A stretch of 64,000 bases of DNA from Cyanobacteria bacterium SBLK (GTDB lineage Bacteria > Cyanobacteriota > Cyanobacteriia > Cyanobacteriales > Spirulinaceae): NCBI GenBank assembly GCA_017746715.1, contig JAGHZQ010000048.1, forward strand, positions 62,001-126,000, in the 5' to 3' direction. The number at the start of each line of letters is the position of its first letter. Positions within the stretch are counted from its first letter, which is position 1. The notes under the pieces are model-generated. The model was given only the letters and a program-made list of their open reading frames with translations. It had not been told where the DNA came from and did not search any database. This document shows positions 41,698-50,741 of the stretch, piece by piece. A program made the position numbers and the translations under genes.

Positions 41698-43422
41698 CTA
41701 TTTTGCCATTGCTTTTTTCTGTTTCTTGGCTTTTTGTTTCTCTTTTTGTTTGGCTGCTTTTTCGGCGCGTTTGGCTGCTTTTTTTGCTTCTGCAAGGCGA
41801 TGGCGTTCCTTTTCTTTTTCCTCCTCAATTTTATCTAAATAATAGTGATAATCGCCATTGTAAACAATCAGTTCCCCTTCGCGAATCTCTACAATTTTGG
41901 TGGCTGCTTTCGAGATAAAATAGCGATCGTGAGAGACAATAATCACCGTACCATCATAGTTCTGCAATGCTTCTTCTAGCATCTCTTTCGCTGGAATATC
42001 GAGATGATTCGTCGGCTCGTCTAAAATAAGTAAATTCGCCGGACGCAGTAACATTTTAGCAAGGGCTAAACGTGCCTTTTCTCCCCCACTCAATGCCTCG
42101 ACTTTTTTATACACCGTATCGCCGCTAAATAAAAACTGACCCAATAAAGTGCGAACCTCCTCGTTTTTCCAACTGGGAACTTCATCGTGAATCGTTTCCA
42201 TCACGGTTTTATCTAAGTCCAATGCTTCCGCTTGATTTTGCTCGAAATACCCCGGAATGACGTTATGTTCACCTAACTCAATCTTGCCATCTTCTGGCTG
42301 TTCCATCCCCATCATCATGCGAAGGAGGGTAGATTTTCCCGAACCATTGGGACCGAGAAAGGCAATGCGATCGCCTCGTTCGATGAGTAAATTTGCCCCC
42401 AAAAAGAGCAATTTATCATCGTAAGTATGAGATAAATCCGTAATTTTGACTACTTCTCGCCCGCTACGAGAGGCGGGGGGAAATTGAAATTTTAACGTTC
42501 TGACGTTGGATTCTGGTGCTTCGATGCGTTCGATTTTGTTCAGTTGTTTCTCGCGACTTTTCGCTTGAGTACTGCGCGTCGCACTGGCACGAAAACGCTC
42601 GACAAAAACCTGCTGTTTTTCGATTTCCTTTTGCTGGCGTTCGTAAGTTGCTTGTTGAGCGAGGCGATTCTCTTCTTTTTGTTGTAAATAGGTGGAATAA
42701 TTACCAAGATAAGTGGTAGAAATGCCGCGTTCGGTTTCGACAACTTGCGTGCAGAGGCGATCCAAAAATTCGCGATCGTGAGAGACAATCACAATCGGCG
42801 TTTTTAAGCCTTTGAGATAGTTTTCCAGCCATTCAATACTTTCTAAATCTAAATGGTTTGTCGGTTCGTCCAATAGCAAAAGATCGGGGTTTTGTAGGAG
42901 AATTTTTCCCAAGCTCATCCGCATTTGCCAACCTCCGCTAAATGCGCTCACTAGGCGATCGCCATCTTCGACGGTAAACCCCATTTCTGGTAAAATTTTA
43001 TCGATTTGTGCCTCTAATCCGTAACCGTCCAAGGCTTCAAATTGACGCTGCAAGCGGTCTAATTTATTCACCAATCGCTCTAATTCTTCCGGTTCGGCAG
43101 TTTCCATCTCTACAGAAACTTTTTCGATATTTTCGTGAACCTCATTTGCTTCTTTAAAAACTCGCCAAAATTCCTCTTTTACCGTCCGAGTCGGTTCGAC
43201 TTCGAACTCTTGCGTGAGATAGGCAATATGCAAACTGGCAGGACGAATCACTTCCCCAGAAGTGGGTTCGATTTCTCCCATGATAATTTTGAGTTGGGTG
43301 GATTTCCCCGCCCCATTTACTCCCACCAAACCGATGCGATCGCCGGGTTTGACTTCCCAGTTCACATCCTTGAGAACTTCTCCCGTGGGGTAAATCTTAC
43401 CGATCCGCTCTAGCCGCAGCAT
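41698..43422 (-). CDS. ABC-F family ATPase (ribosome-associated type)
   Basis: A 574-residue duplicated ATP-binding cassette protein without membrane domains, so ABC-F. First cassette: Walker A GVNGAGKS around residues 34-41, signature AFSGGWQMR around 160-168, Walker B LLLLDEPTNHLDL. The linker holds the P-site tRNA-interaction region (about 230-320). Second cassette: GPNGSGKS, signature LSGGEKARLALA, and a second LDEPTNHLD. The last ~45 residues are extremely Lys/Ala-rich (AKKAAKRAEKAAKQKEK), a common RNA-binding tail. The family works on the translating ribosome in stress or antibiotic resistance; which subfamily cannot be decided here. Both catalytic glutamates are intact. Confidence 0.95.
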   Translation of the reverse strand: MLRLERIGKIYPTGEVLKDVNWEVKPGDRIGLVGVNGAGKSTQLKIIMGEIEPTSGEVIRPASLHIAYLTQEFEVEPTRTVKEEFWRVFKEANEVHENIEKVSVEMETAEPEELERLVNKLDRLQRQFEALDGYGLEAQIDKILPEMGFTVEDGDRLVSAFSGGWQMRMSLGKILLQNPDLLLLDEPTNHLDLESIEWLENYLKGLKTPIVIVSHDREFLDRLCTQVVETERGISTTYLGNYSTYLQQKEENRLAQQATYERQQKEIEKQQVFVERFRASATRSTQAKSREKQLNKIERIEAPESNVRTLKFQFPPASRSGREVVKITDLSHTYDDKLLFLGANLLIERGDRIAFLGPNGSGKSTLLRMMMGMEQPEDGKIELGEHNVIPGYFEQNQAEALDLDKTVMETIHDEVPSWKNEEVRTLLGQFLFSGDTVYKKVEALSGGEKARLALAKMLLRPANLLILDEPTNHLDIPAKEMLEEALQNYDGTVIIVSHDRYFISKAATKIVEIREGELIVYNGDYHYYLDKIEEEKEKERHRLAEAKKAAKRAEKAAKQKEKQKAKKQKKAMAK

Positions 43423-43492
43423 TGCCCATTCTCCATTTATCGCTCTTCACCAATCTTAACATTAAGAAGCATGAAGACAAGGCAAGCGATCG

Positions 43493-44272
43493 CTAATTTT
43501 CAAAATTTCCGGTAAATTCTTCTAAAGAGAGGAGATGAATGCGCGGGTTATCGGCGATGGAATCGCGCATTTTTTGGGTATTGTAGCCCCAGTCCCCCAA
43601 ATAGAGAGAAACAGCTTTGAGATCGGATTGTTCTGCGACTAATTCTAGGGTTTTGAGGCGATCCTCGACAAACCAAATATTATCCGTATTGTAAGCTGGA
43701 TTGGTGATTAATTGACGCAGGGTTTCTGGTTTGGGACGCTTGACTTCTTTACCAAAAATAGCGTTTTGAGGAAAATCTAATCCTTGTTGCTGCAATAATT
43801 TGCGAGCGAATCGTCCTTCTTTTGTGGTAATAATAACAACTTGGGTTTGTTCTGCCAATAAAATGCGCTGAATTTTCTCGATAACACCGGGATAAAAACG
43901 ATGCAGTGCCAACCATTCCTCTAAATGGTTGGCAATCCATTCATCTCTAACCTCATCTACAATTTTTGCAATTTCTTTTCCGTTTAATTGTTCTTTTGCG
44001 ATGAGGCGATCGCGAATTGTCGGCCAGTCTGCCAAAATATTTTCTTTCGTTTCTCCCAAAATCAAAGCATGCAACAAAACGGGCATTTCCCAACCCGTTT
44101 CGATGACGGGACGGAGTTGATAAAAAGAATCGGCAAAGATCGCGAGGTCTTGAATCGTTGCTTTCGTCCAAATGCGATCGCAAGCACGACAAGTCGTTTG
44201 AAAGTATTCCTTCAAACCGTCACAGATTACACCATCAAAATCCAATGCTAATAAAGTTGGAAGAGCAAGCAT
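43493..44272 (-). CDS. HAD superfamily hydrolase
   Basis: A 259-residue HAD-fold phosphatase-type protein. All four motifs are readable: motif I LDFDGVICDG (residues 10-19), motif II VVIITTKEG (around 145-153), motif III Lys in KRPKPETLRQL, and motif IV WFVEDRLKTLE (around 199-209). A helical cap of about 100 residues lies between motifs I and II, a C1-type arrangement as in phosphoglycolate-phosphatase-like proteins. The substrate is unknown. It lies 70 bp upstream of the ABC-F gene on the same strand; co-transcription is possible but not shown. Confidence 0.9.
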   Translation of the reverse strand: MLALPTLLALDFDGVICDGLKEYFQTTCRACDRIWTKATIQDLAIFADSFYQLRPVIETGWEMPVLLHALILGETKENILADWPTIRDRLIAKEQLNGKEIAKIVDEVRDEWIANHLEEWLALHRFYPGVIEKIQRILLAEQTQVVIITTKEGRFARKLLQQQGLDFPQNAIFGKEVKRPKPETLRQLITNPAYNTDNIWFVEDRLKTLELVAEQSDLKAVSLYLGDWGYNTQKMRDSIADNPRIHLLSLEEFTGNFEN

Positions 44273-44470
44273 TTTTCGCCAATCTAGTCGATCGCTTTAA
44301 TCATATCGCGTTTTTTTCCATCTCTCTATTTTTCTCTGCATTCTCCGCATTTGTTGCCGATTTATTCCCTTCTCTTGTATTCCAAAGTTGGTAAATTTAA
44401 CGATCCGCGCGATCGCTCCAAATGATGGTTAATTTTCTTAGTTAAGCGTTGATTAAAAATCGCTTGTCGC

Positions 44471-44968
44471 TCAAATCCCGATGGTATATTTCTGCCATTC
44501 TTGATGGCGACCGCTCCGAATATAACGAGCAATTTCAAAGTGAAGGCTGCTATAGGGACGACGGGGTTTGGAGAGAAGGGGCATACTTGCCTCTTCGGGG
44601 GTACGACTGCCTTTTTTGACGTTGCAGCGAACGCAAGCCGCCACTAGATTTTCCCAACTGTCTCCTCCACCGCGAGAACGAGGAATAACGTGATCTAGCG
44701 TCAATCCATCCCCTTTGTAGCGACAGTATTGACAAGTGTGGTTATCTCGTTCTAAGATATTTCTCCGGGTCAAAGGAATTTCTTTGTATGGGACGCGAAC
44801 GTAATAACGCAGGCGAATAACCGTAGGAATGGGAAATCTAGTCCGCAATTCCGCTTTTTGGTATTCGAGTTGCTCGGCCTTTCCTTTGAGCAATAAGACA
44901 ACCGCTCGTCGCCAACTGGTGATATTGAGCGGTTCGTAGGAGGCGTTTAGCACCAGAACCTTGCCCAT
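44471..44968 (-). CDS. HNH endonuclease family protein
   Basis: A 165-residue HNH protein of the type found once in nearly every cyanobacterium. The zinc ribbon has CQYC (Cys79, Cys82) and CVRC (Cys112, Cys115), enclosing the active-site LDHVIPRSRGGGDSWENL with Asp92-His93 and Asn107. The N-terminal 60 residues (VLVLNASYEPLNITSWRRAV) are a typical family extension. All catalytic residues are present, so it is probably an active nickase or endonuclease. The role is unknown; there is no link to the type I system. Confidence 0.93.
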   Translation of the reverse strand: MGKVLVLNASYEPLNITSWRRAVVLLLKGKAEQLEYQKAELRTRFPIPTVIRLRYYVRVPYKEIPLTRRNILERDNHTCQYCRYKGDGLTLDHVIPRSRGGGDSWENLVAACVRCNVKKGSRTPEEASMPLLSKPRRPYSSLHFEIARYIRSGRHQEWQKYTIGI

Positions 44969-45017
44969 TTTTCCTCAAAATATTTTTTGTGCAAATATAT
45001 CACAAATAGTAACACAG

Positions 45018-45041
45018 GACTGCAAAAAAATGTTTGCAGTC
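45018..45041. repeat. 9-bp hairpin between HNH and TIGR04376-type genes
   Basis: GACTGCAAA (45018-45026) and TTTGCAGTC (45033-45041) are exact complements with a 6-nt loop. It lies 15 bp from the palindrome at 45057 in the gap between two minus-strand genes. A transcript hairpin is possible, but no T-run follows on the minus strand. Confidence 0.6.
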
Positions 45042-45056
45042 TTAATTTGCATGGGT

Positions 45057-45084
45057 GTAGGGACGTAGCATGCTATGTCCCTAC
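45057..45084. repeat. 28-bp palindrome of a dispersed cyanobacterial type
   Basis: GTAGGGACGTAGCA followed immediately by TGCTATGTCCCTAC: 14-bp arms with one mismatch and no loop, three bases beyond the stop codon of the TIGR04376-type gene. The GTAGGG...CCCTAC frame is widely seen in cyanobacterial intergenic repeats. Related sequence is at 56043. Confidence 0.8.
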
Positions 45085-45087
45085 GGT

Positions 45088-45663
45088 TCAGTTGCCCATT
45101 TCCCGTTTCATTTGTTCGATTTCCTCATCCATTTCCCATTGGCGGAAGCGATCGTCGAGAGGGTCGTGTCCGGTGGTGCTGCTGCGATAGGTATCGGCTT
45201 TCTCCCAACCCGAAGTGGAACTCGATGGTGGGTTTTGTGCCTGCGATCGCGCAACTTCGGCGGCTTTGGCTTGCACTTCTTTGCGTTTTGCCCGAGTTTG
45301 CTGCAAGAGTTCTTTGGCTTTGACGAGATTTTGCTTAACTCCTTCCATCTGCCCCCATTTTTGATTCCCCTGACGTAGGAGAGTGGCTTCTCGTTCTTTA
45401 GCCGCTTGTACCAAGTCGGGTTTATTGGCACTTTCTGCTTTATTGACCCGCTTGTGCCATAATTCGATATCTTTGGCGATCGCTAAAATTTCATCCTGAA
45501 TTTGTTGTTCTTGACGTTGCAAATTAACAATTAAGCGGCGAGTATCTTCTTCCTGTTCTCGCAACTGATCTTCGATCGCCTGCAATTCCAAATGAGGATT
45601 ATCCCGCAAGAACTCATCCAAGCGATCCTCTAAAAATTTACCAATGTCATCGAATAAACCCAT
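45088..45663 (-). CDS. TIGR04376-type coiled-coil protein, unknown function
   Basis: A 191-residue cyanobacterial protein. The start is set at ATG 45663 because the family begins MGLFDDIGKFLEDRLDEFL; the open frame upstream of it overlaps the neighbouring gene. Residues about 25-140 form a long charged coiled coil (LEAQ/LREQEE, LQRQEQQIQDEI, KELLQQTRAKRKEVQ), reminiscent of PspA/Vipp1-like helices but shorter. The C-terminus WEMDEEIEQMKREMG is a typical acidic tail. It follows the proline-rich membrane protein gene by 22 bp on the same strand and is probably co-transcribed with it. Confidence 0.88.
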   Translation of the reverse strand: MGLFDDIGKFLEDRLDEFLRDNPHLELQAIEDQLREQEEDTRRLIVNLQRQEQQIQDEILAIAKDIELWHKRVNKAESANKPDLVQAAKEREATLLRQGNQKWGQMEGVKQNLVKAKELLQQTRAKRKEVQAKAAEVARSQAQNPPSSSTSGWEKADTYRSSTTGHDPLDDRFRQWEMDEEIEQMKREMGN

Positions 45664-45685
45664 TTTTTCAGTTATACAGTTACCG

Positions 45686-46930
45686 TTAAAATGTTTGGCC
45701 GACGTAGACGGAGCGAATTTCGCCATCTTTTTGTACGATCGCGGTTTGACCTTCGACACCGACCAACGTCCAGCTGCTTTCCCCAATAATTTCGCCGATC
45801 GCGATGCGTTTGGTAGAGTCATCAATGCGAAACAGTGCGCCAGAGTTGTCTCCCGCTTCGAGAACCCCTGCTAGTTTGATGTTGTATTCTTCCGTCGTTG
45901 GAGGGGCATTTGAGGGCGGATATGGAGGATCGAAGGATTCAATCGGGATATTTGTTCCTTCAAAGTCGGGCAATTCATCTTGGCGATAAGCCCCCAAACG
46001 TTCCGGGGGAGGACTGGGGAGGGTTGTCTCGGGAGAATTGGCGGAGGTGGGTTCTCCTGTATCGATGGGGGTAGGAGAGGCTTCGGGTTCGGGTTGTTTT
46101 TCTTCGATAGGCGAGGGGGTAGGGATCGGGGTGGGCGAGGGAGCGGGAATCACGGCATCCGAGAGGTTATTCGGCGTAGCTGGCGCAGGGTTGGGAGGAT
46201 AGACCGGAATGTAAACGCGTTCGATAACTTGAGGGGAAGCAGAAACATTGGCGGGGGGTTCTGCGTTGAGATTAGAGGCAGGAGTTGGTAAAGTAGCGAC
46301 TTGTTGGGGTTGGGTGCTTTCGGGCTTATTGGCGATCGTCTTCAGCGATCGCAGCATATAGCTAATAAAGGGTGCATCCTTAGAGGGATCGGTAGGAATG
46401 CGAGTATTATTTTGCGGGGCGGGTAGTGTCGGTTCGATCGCTGGCGGATTGAGATCGACTCTCCCGCGAGTCAAAAACCAAGCACTCACTCCCAGTAAAG
46501 ACAGGCAGGCGATCGTAAATAAAATCTTATCGGCGTGCCGGCCGAGTTGCCAAGAAGTGCGAGTCTTGTCTTGAGAAGCTGGCTCTTTTTGAGTTTTATT
46601 TTTTTTCAAGGAGAAACGCGATCGCGGTTTTTTCTTTTTCTCGGGCGTTACCGACCTATTTTTTGCAGCTTCGGGTTCTGAGGTGGGAAGGTTAATTGGA
46701 GGAACGAAAACGGATTGCAGGGTGACGTATTCGGCTTTTGTCGGTTTGCTCGGCAATTGAGTGCTTCCTTCAAGAAGAATATCAATTTCCGAAAAGAGAT
46801 CGTCCATGAGGGCATCGGCAGCTTTTTCGAGCGATCGCGGTTCGATAGCGACGGATTTTGCCGATAAAGCGGGTTGAGTCCCGTTTTGGGTTGGATTCTG
46901 GATGGAGTGAGAATGGTTCTCCTCGGACAT
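45686..46930 (-). CDS. proline-rich single-pass membrane protein with PilP/GspC-like C-terminal domain
   Basis: A 414-residue protein. Start set at ATG 46930 (MSEENHSH), with GGGAG upstream at good spacing, rather than 14 codons earlier. Order: acidic cytoplasmic part (1-130) with a basic stretch KKKKPRSRFSLKKNKTQ; one membrane helix near residues 140-158 (ILFTIACLSLLGVSAWFL); a ~170-residue Pro/Thr/Ser-rich spacer probably spanning the cell wall; and a C-terminal domain of about 65 residues (KLAGVLEAGDNSGALFRI, IGEIIGESSWTLVGVEG, VYVGQTF) that resembles the small beta domain of PilP/GspC-type proteins. The function is not known; a role in a cell-envelope complex is an inference from this layout. 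Confidence 0.8.
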   Translation of the reverse strand: MSEENHSHSIQNPTQNGTQPALSAKSVAIEPRSLEKAADALMDDLFSEIDILLEGSTQLPSKPTKAEYVTLQSVFVPPINLPTSEPEAAKNRSVTPEKKKKPRSRFSLKKNKTQKEPASQDKTRTSWQLGRHADKILFTIACLSLLGVSAWFLTRGRVDLNPPAIEPTLPAPQNNTRIPTDPSKDAPFISYMLRSLKTIANKPESTQPQQVATLPTPASNLNAEPPANVSASPQVIERVYIPVYPPNPAPATPNNLSDAVIPAPSPTPIPTPSPIEEKQPEPEASPTPIDTGEPTSANSPETTLPSPPPERLGAYRQDELPDFEGTNIPIESFDPPYPPSNAPPTTEEYNIKLAGVLEAGDNSGALFRIDDSTKRIAIGEIIGESSWTLVGVEGQTAIVQKDGEIRSVYVGQTF

Positions 46931-47035
46931 GGTTGCTCCCTCAAATCTTTCGTCGTGCCAAAGTTGGGGCATTTTCCCCGATGCAATGATGATATAGCAT
47001 TTCTTCGGTCGTGGCGAAAGGGATAGGCGGATTTT

Positions 47036-48628
47036 TTAAGGGATTTTTTCGATGGGAAGGGCGATCGCGAATTCCGTTCCCCTGCCGTTTTGAGAGCTAA
47101 AATCCAGCTCTCCCCCGTGTTTTTGGATAATTTCATAGCAAATTGCCAAGCCCAAACCCGTGCCTTTGCCAATGGGTTTGGTGGTGAAGAAGGGATCGAA
47201 AATTTTGGCTTGAATTTTTGGGGGGATTCCAGGACCATTATCGCGAATGAAAATTCGGACGCGATCGCTTTCTATTTCTTGGGTGATAATTTCAATATGT
47301 TTATTTTCGTTATCAGTTTGAGCGAGTAAGACTTCGATTGCGTTACTTAAAATATTCATAAATACTTGATTGATTTGCATGGGATAGCAAGCCACTAGCG
47401 GAATATCGCCATATTGCTTGGATATGGCGATTTTATTGTCAATTTGATTGTTTAAAATGAGTAACGTGCTTTCAAGTCCTTGGTGCAAATCGACTTTTTT
47501 AATCCCGGATTCATCGAGGCGAGAAAATATTCGCAAAGATATAATTAATTCTCGAATTCTCTCTGTCCCAACCTGCATGGATTTTAAACATTTCGGCAGA
47601 TCTTCGAGCAGAAAATCCAGATCGATATCCTCATTCTCGATTTTTTCTTGAATGCTATTGGGAACGGTTTCTTTTTTATCTTGATAGATATTAGCGATTT
47701 TCAACAAATCCTCAACATATTCGGTCACGTGGGTAATATTGCCGTGAATAAAGCTCACGGGATTATTGATTTCATGAGCTAACCCTGCCACCATTTTCCC
47801 CAAACTGGACATCTTTTCACTTTGGACGAGTTGTGATTGAGCGTGTTTGAGTTCCTCGGCTTGGTTTTTATAAAGTCGTTCCGAAGTTTGCAAATCTTGA
47901 TGCTGGGTTTGAATGATACGATCGGCGCGTTTGATAATTAAAAATAACGCAATATACAAAATCCCTAAAATCAGAGTACAAACCAGAGTAACCGATCGCT
48001 GAAGTTGCGCGATTTTGTCGTAAAGTGGCGTAACATCGCTATAGAGTTCGAGAACTCCTTCAATATCAGTATTTTTTATTCCTCTTTGAATGGGGACGTA
48101 ACTAGAGAGGAGTTGCCGATCTTGAATTTTTTCAGTAAAAGCGCTAAAGGTTTCTCGATGTCCTAATTTTGTTTCTAACTTTCCCGATCGTGCCGCAATA
48201 AATCCAGAATAGCTGCTCTTATCTTCACCAATTTGCTTGGCTTCTGTGGAAAAAATCGTTCTTCCTTGCAATGAAAAAACCTTAATTTTAACAACGGGCA
48301 ATCCTTCCATTTGATTGAGGATACTTTGGCGCAATCGCTCTGTTTCCGGATGGGTTCTGAGTTCTTCGTCGCTTAAATTTGACGTAGCATCAACAAAATC
48401 CGAAAATTCCGACCAAATCGTATTGGAAAAACTTTTAGCTAACGTAACGTTATTTTCTTCTCCCTTTTCGATCAAAATTTTAATAGACTGCTGGCGGTAA
48501 AACTCACCTAAAATGAGAATGACAACGGAAAAAGCTGTTAAACTTGCGATGGTAAAATAGCGGACGAGTTGAAAGCGATTAACTTTAGACTGCGAAAGGG
48601 ATAGTCGAAAAGGAATGGAGACGTTCAT
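47036..48628 (-). CDS. sensor histidine kinase, membrane-bound
   Basis: A 530-residue sensor kinase. Membrane helix 1 near residues 24-42; extracytoplasmic sensor domain 43-210 of unknown ligand (VVKIKVFSLQGRTIFSTEAKQIG); membrane helix 2 near 212-232; a coiled coil (QLVQSEKMSSLG); HisKA with phospho-acceptor His285 in GLAHEINNPVSF; then a HATPase domain with N-box NILSNAIEVL, G1 DNGPGIP, F-box FDPFFTTKPIGKG and G2 GTGLGLAI. All kinase residues are intact. There is no receiver domain and no response regulator gene beside it, so it is an orphan whose partner lies elsewhere. It is divergent from mutL, with a 270-bp promoter gap. Confidence 0.93.
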   Translation of the reverse strand: MNVSIPFRLSLSQSKVNRFQLVRYFTIASLTAFSVVILILGEFYRQQSIKILIEKGEENNVTLAKSFSNTIWSEFSDFVDATSNLSDEELRTHPETERLRQSILNQMEGLPVVKIKVFSLQGRTIFSTEAKQIGEDKSSYSGFIAARSGKLETKLGHRETFSAFTEKIQDRQLLSSYVPIQRGIKNTDIEGVLELYSDVTPLYDKIAQLQRSVTLVCTLILGILYIALFLIIKRADRIIQTQHQDLQTSERLYKNQAEELKHAQSQLVQSEKMSSLGKMVAGLAHEINNPVSFIHGNITHVTEYVEDLLKIANIYQDKKETVPNSIQEKIENEDIDLDFLLEDLPKCLKSMQVGTERIRELIISLRIFSRLDESGIKKVDLHQGLESTLLILNNQIDNKIAISKQYGDIPLVACYPMQINQVFMNILSNAIEVLLAQTDNENKHIEIITQEIESDRVRIFIRDNGPGIPPKIQAKIFDPFFTTKPIGKGTGLGLAICYEIIQKHGGELDFSSQNGRGTEFAIALPIEKIP

Positions 48629-48902
48629 AATGAAAAACTCAACAATTTAGACAAACGAACCCCTTACAAAAAGAATGAGATAAGAAAGACAAACTCTTTC
48701 TATCTTCTTTTTCTCTTTGCTTGGAGATTTTCCGGAGAAAAATAAGCAGAAGACAATAATTAACGACTGCTTTCTATCGGTTTGTGCAAGATAACAGACT
48801 TATCGATATTTCTTGGAAGTTAGCAACAAATTGTCAAGAACTTGTAAAGTTTTACAGTACACCCGCAGCCCAAAAAAGTTAGATCTGTTAATATTTCAAT
48901 CT

Positions 48903-50588
48903 ATGAAGCCAACAATCCAACATCTTCCCCCTGAAGTCATCAATATCATAGCAGCCGGAGAGGTAATTGACTCTCTCGCTTCAGTGGTGCGGGAGTTAGT
49001 CGAAAATGCGATCGATGCTGGGGGAACCCGCTTAACCCTTTCCCTGTTTCCCGATTTGTGGCGAGTGCGGGTTGCAGATAACGGACGGGGGATGGATTTG
49101 ACAAATTTGCATTTTTGTGCAAAACCTCACAGCACCAGCAAGATTCACACCTCCGAGGATTTATGGAAGATTACCAGTTTGGGATTTCGCGGGGAAGCGT
49201 TGCATAGTTTGGCACAACTGTCGGAGTTGGAAATATGCAGCCGATCGCCCTTGGAAGAGGCAGGATGGCGCATTAAATACGATCGCGACGGAAAACCCAT
49301 TGAGGAGGAAATAACCGCGATCGCCCCCGGTACGATTGTTACGGTGGCGAATTTATTTGGCAGCATTCCCGTGCGCCGTCAGGGTTTGCCGCCAAAGTCC
49401 CAACAGTTGAAGGAAGTTCAAGAAATTATTCAAAATTTAGCTCTCTGCCATCCGCAAATTGCTTGGCAAATTTGGCAAGATGAAACCCTGTGGTTTCGTA
49501 TTTTTCCGGGGGCAACTGTACGAGAAATTATCCCCCAATTTCTCAAGCGAATTCATATCAGCGACCTGCAATATTTAAGCAAGGAAATCAGTCCCGAAAA
49601 TACTGCTTTTTCCCCAGCGAAAATCGAAGTCGCGATCGGTTTGCCCGATCGCTGCCATCGTCGGCGTTTGGATTGGGTAAAAGTGGCCGTCAATGGTCGT
49701 TTTATTCGCTCTCCTCAACTGGAACAAACCATCGTTTCCAGTTTTTCGAAAACACTACCTCGCGATCGCTATCCACTTTGTTTCCTGCATTTAACTCTCG
49801 ATCCGAGGCAAATTGACTGGAATCGCCACCCTGCCAAAACCGAAATCTACCTGCACGATCTGGACTTTTGGCGAGAGCGAATTGGAGAAGCGATCGCGGA
49901 AAGTTTGCGAATGAGTCCGACGGATTTAGGGACGACAGCAAACAATCGCAGAATTGGCAAATTATTGAAAGTTGCCGAAGAAAAAGGGAGTTATAATCTG
50001 GCTCGCCAAATCGAACCGCAAGCCAATATTAAAAATGAAATTGGCTTGCTGGCATTGCGAGCTGTGGCACAGGTCAATAAAATGTATATTGTCGCCGAAC
50101 ACGAACATGGTTTGTGGTTGGTAGAACAGCATATTGCTCACGAACGAATATTATACGAACAACTACAAGATGCTTGGGAGTTTATATCAGTTGAACCGCC
50201 AATTGTTCTCTCTCAATTAACCACTTCGCAAGTGGAACAAGTACGGCGCATTGGTTTAGAAATTGAGTCATTTGGAGAAGACATGTGGGCAATTCGCACG
50301 ATTCCGGAAATGCTGGCAGAACGAAGCGATCGCGTTGATGCGATTTTAGAATTAAGTTGGGGGGGAGATATTCGAGAGGCGCAAGTTGCAACGGCTTGTC
50401 GCAGTGCCATTCGCAACGGGACAATTTTAAGCGTGCCGGAAATGCAAGCGTTGTTAGATCGGTGGAAAAATACCCGCAATCCCCGCACTTGTCCCCACGG
50501 CAGACCGATTTATTTATCCCTCGAAGAAACAGCTTTATCTCGCTTTTTTCGCCGTCATTGGGTGATTGGAAAAAGTCACGGGATTTAG
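48903..50588 (+). CDS. mutL: DNA mismatch repair protein MutL
   Basis: A 561-residue MutL that links MutS mismatch recognition to strand incision. Start set at ATG 48903 (MKPTIQHLPPEV), since the in-frame TTG upstream adds 30 unrelated residues. GHKL ATPase motifs: RELVENAIDAG (Glu31), DNGRGM, STSKI and GFRGEAL, then the transducer domain. The C-terminal domain has the endonuclease-type signature VEQHIAHERILYE, plus ACRSAI and CPHGRP near the end, so this MutL should nick DNA itself. The usual leading Asp of the DQHAxxE motif is Glu here. No mutS is nearby. Confidence 0.95.
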   Translation: MKPTIQHLPPEVINIIAAGEVIDSLASVVRELVENAIDAGGTRLTLSLFPDLWRVRVADNGRGMDLTNLHFCAKPHSTSKIHTSEDLWKITSLGFRGEALHSLAQLSELEICSRSPLEEAGWRIKYDRDGKPIEEEITAIAPGTIVTVANLFGSIPVRRQGLPPKSQQLKEVQEIIQNLALCHPQIAWQIWQDETLWFRIFPGATVREIIPQFLKRIHISDLQYLSKEISPENTAFSPAKIEVAIGLPDRCHRRRLDWVKVAVNGRFIRSPQLEQTIVSSFSKTLPRDRYPLCFLHLTLDPRQIDWNRHPAKTEIYLHDLDFWRERIGEAIAESLRMSPTDLGTTANNRRIGKLLKVAEEKGSYNLARQIEPQANIKNEIGLLALRAVAQVNKMYIVAEHEHGLWLVEQHIAHERILYEQLQDAWEFISVEPPIVLSQLTTSQVEQVRRIGLEIESFGEDMWAIRTIPEMLAERSDRVDAILELSWGGDIREAQVATACRSAIRNGTILSVPEMQALLDRWKNTRNPRTCPHGRPIYLSLEETALSRFFRRHWVIGKSHGI

Positions 50589-50741
50589 AAGGTATTTCAG
50601 TTCCGCTCTCTTTTTAAAATTTAATGAACGGCGATCGCGACTGTCACAAATTTTAACTTAAATTTAATGGGCAATTCAATCTAAAGTTTGTTAACATCTT
50701 GGCACGGAAAAACTATAGAGTCATAAATTCTTAAACTTTTT

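Noticed and set aside
48813..48902. 30-residue N-terminal extension of MutL
   Set aside because: It begins with TTG and precedes the conserved MutL start; the ATG at 48903 fits the family.
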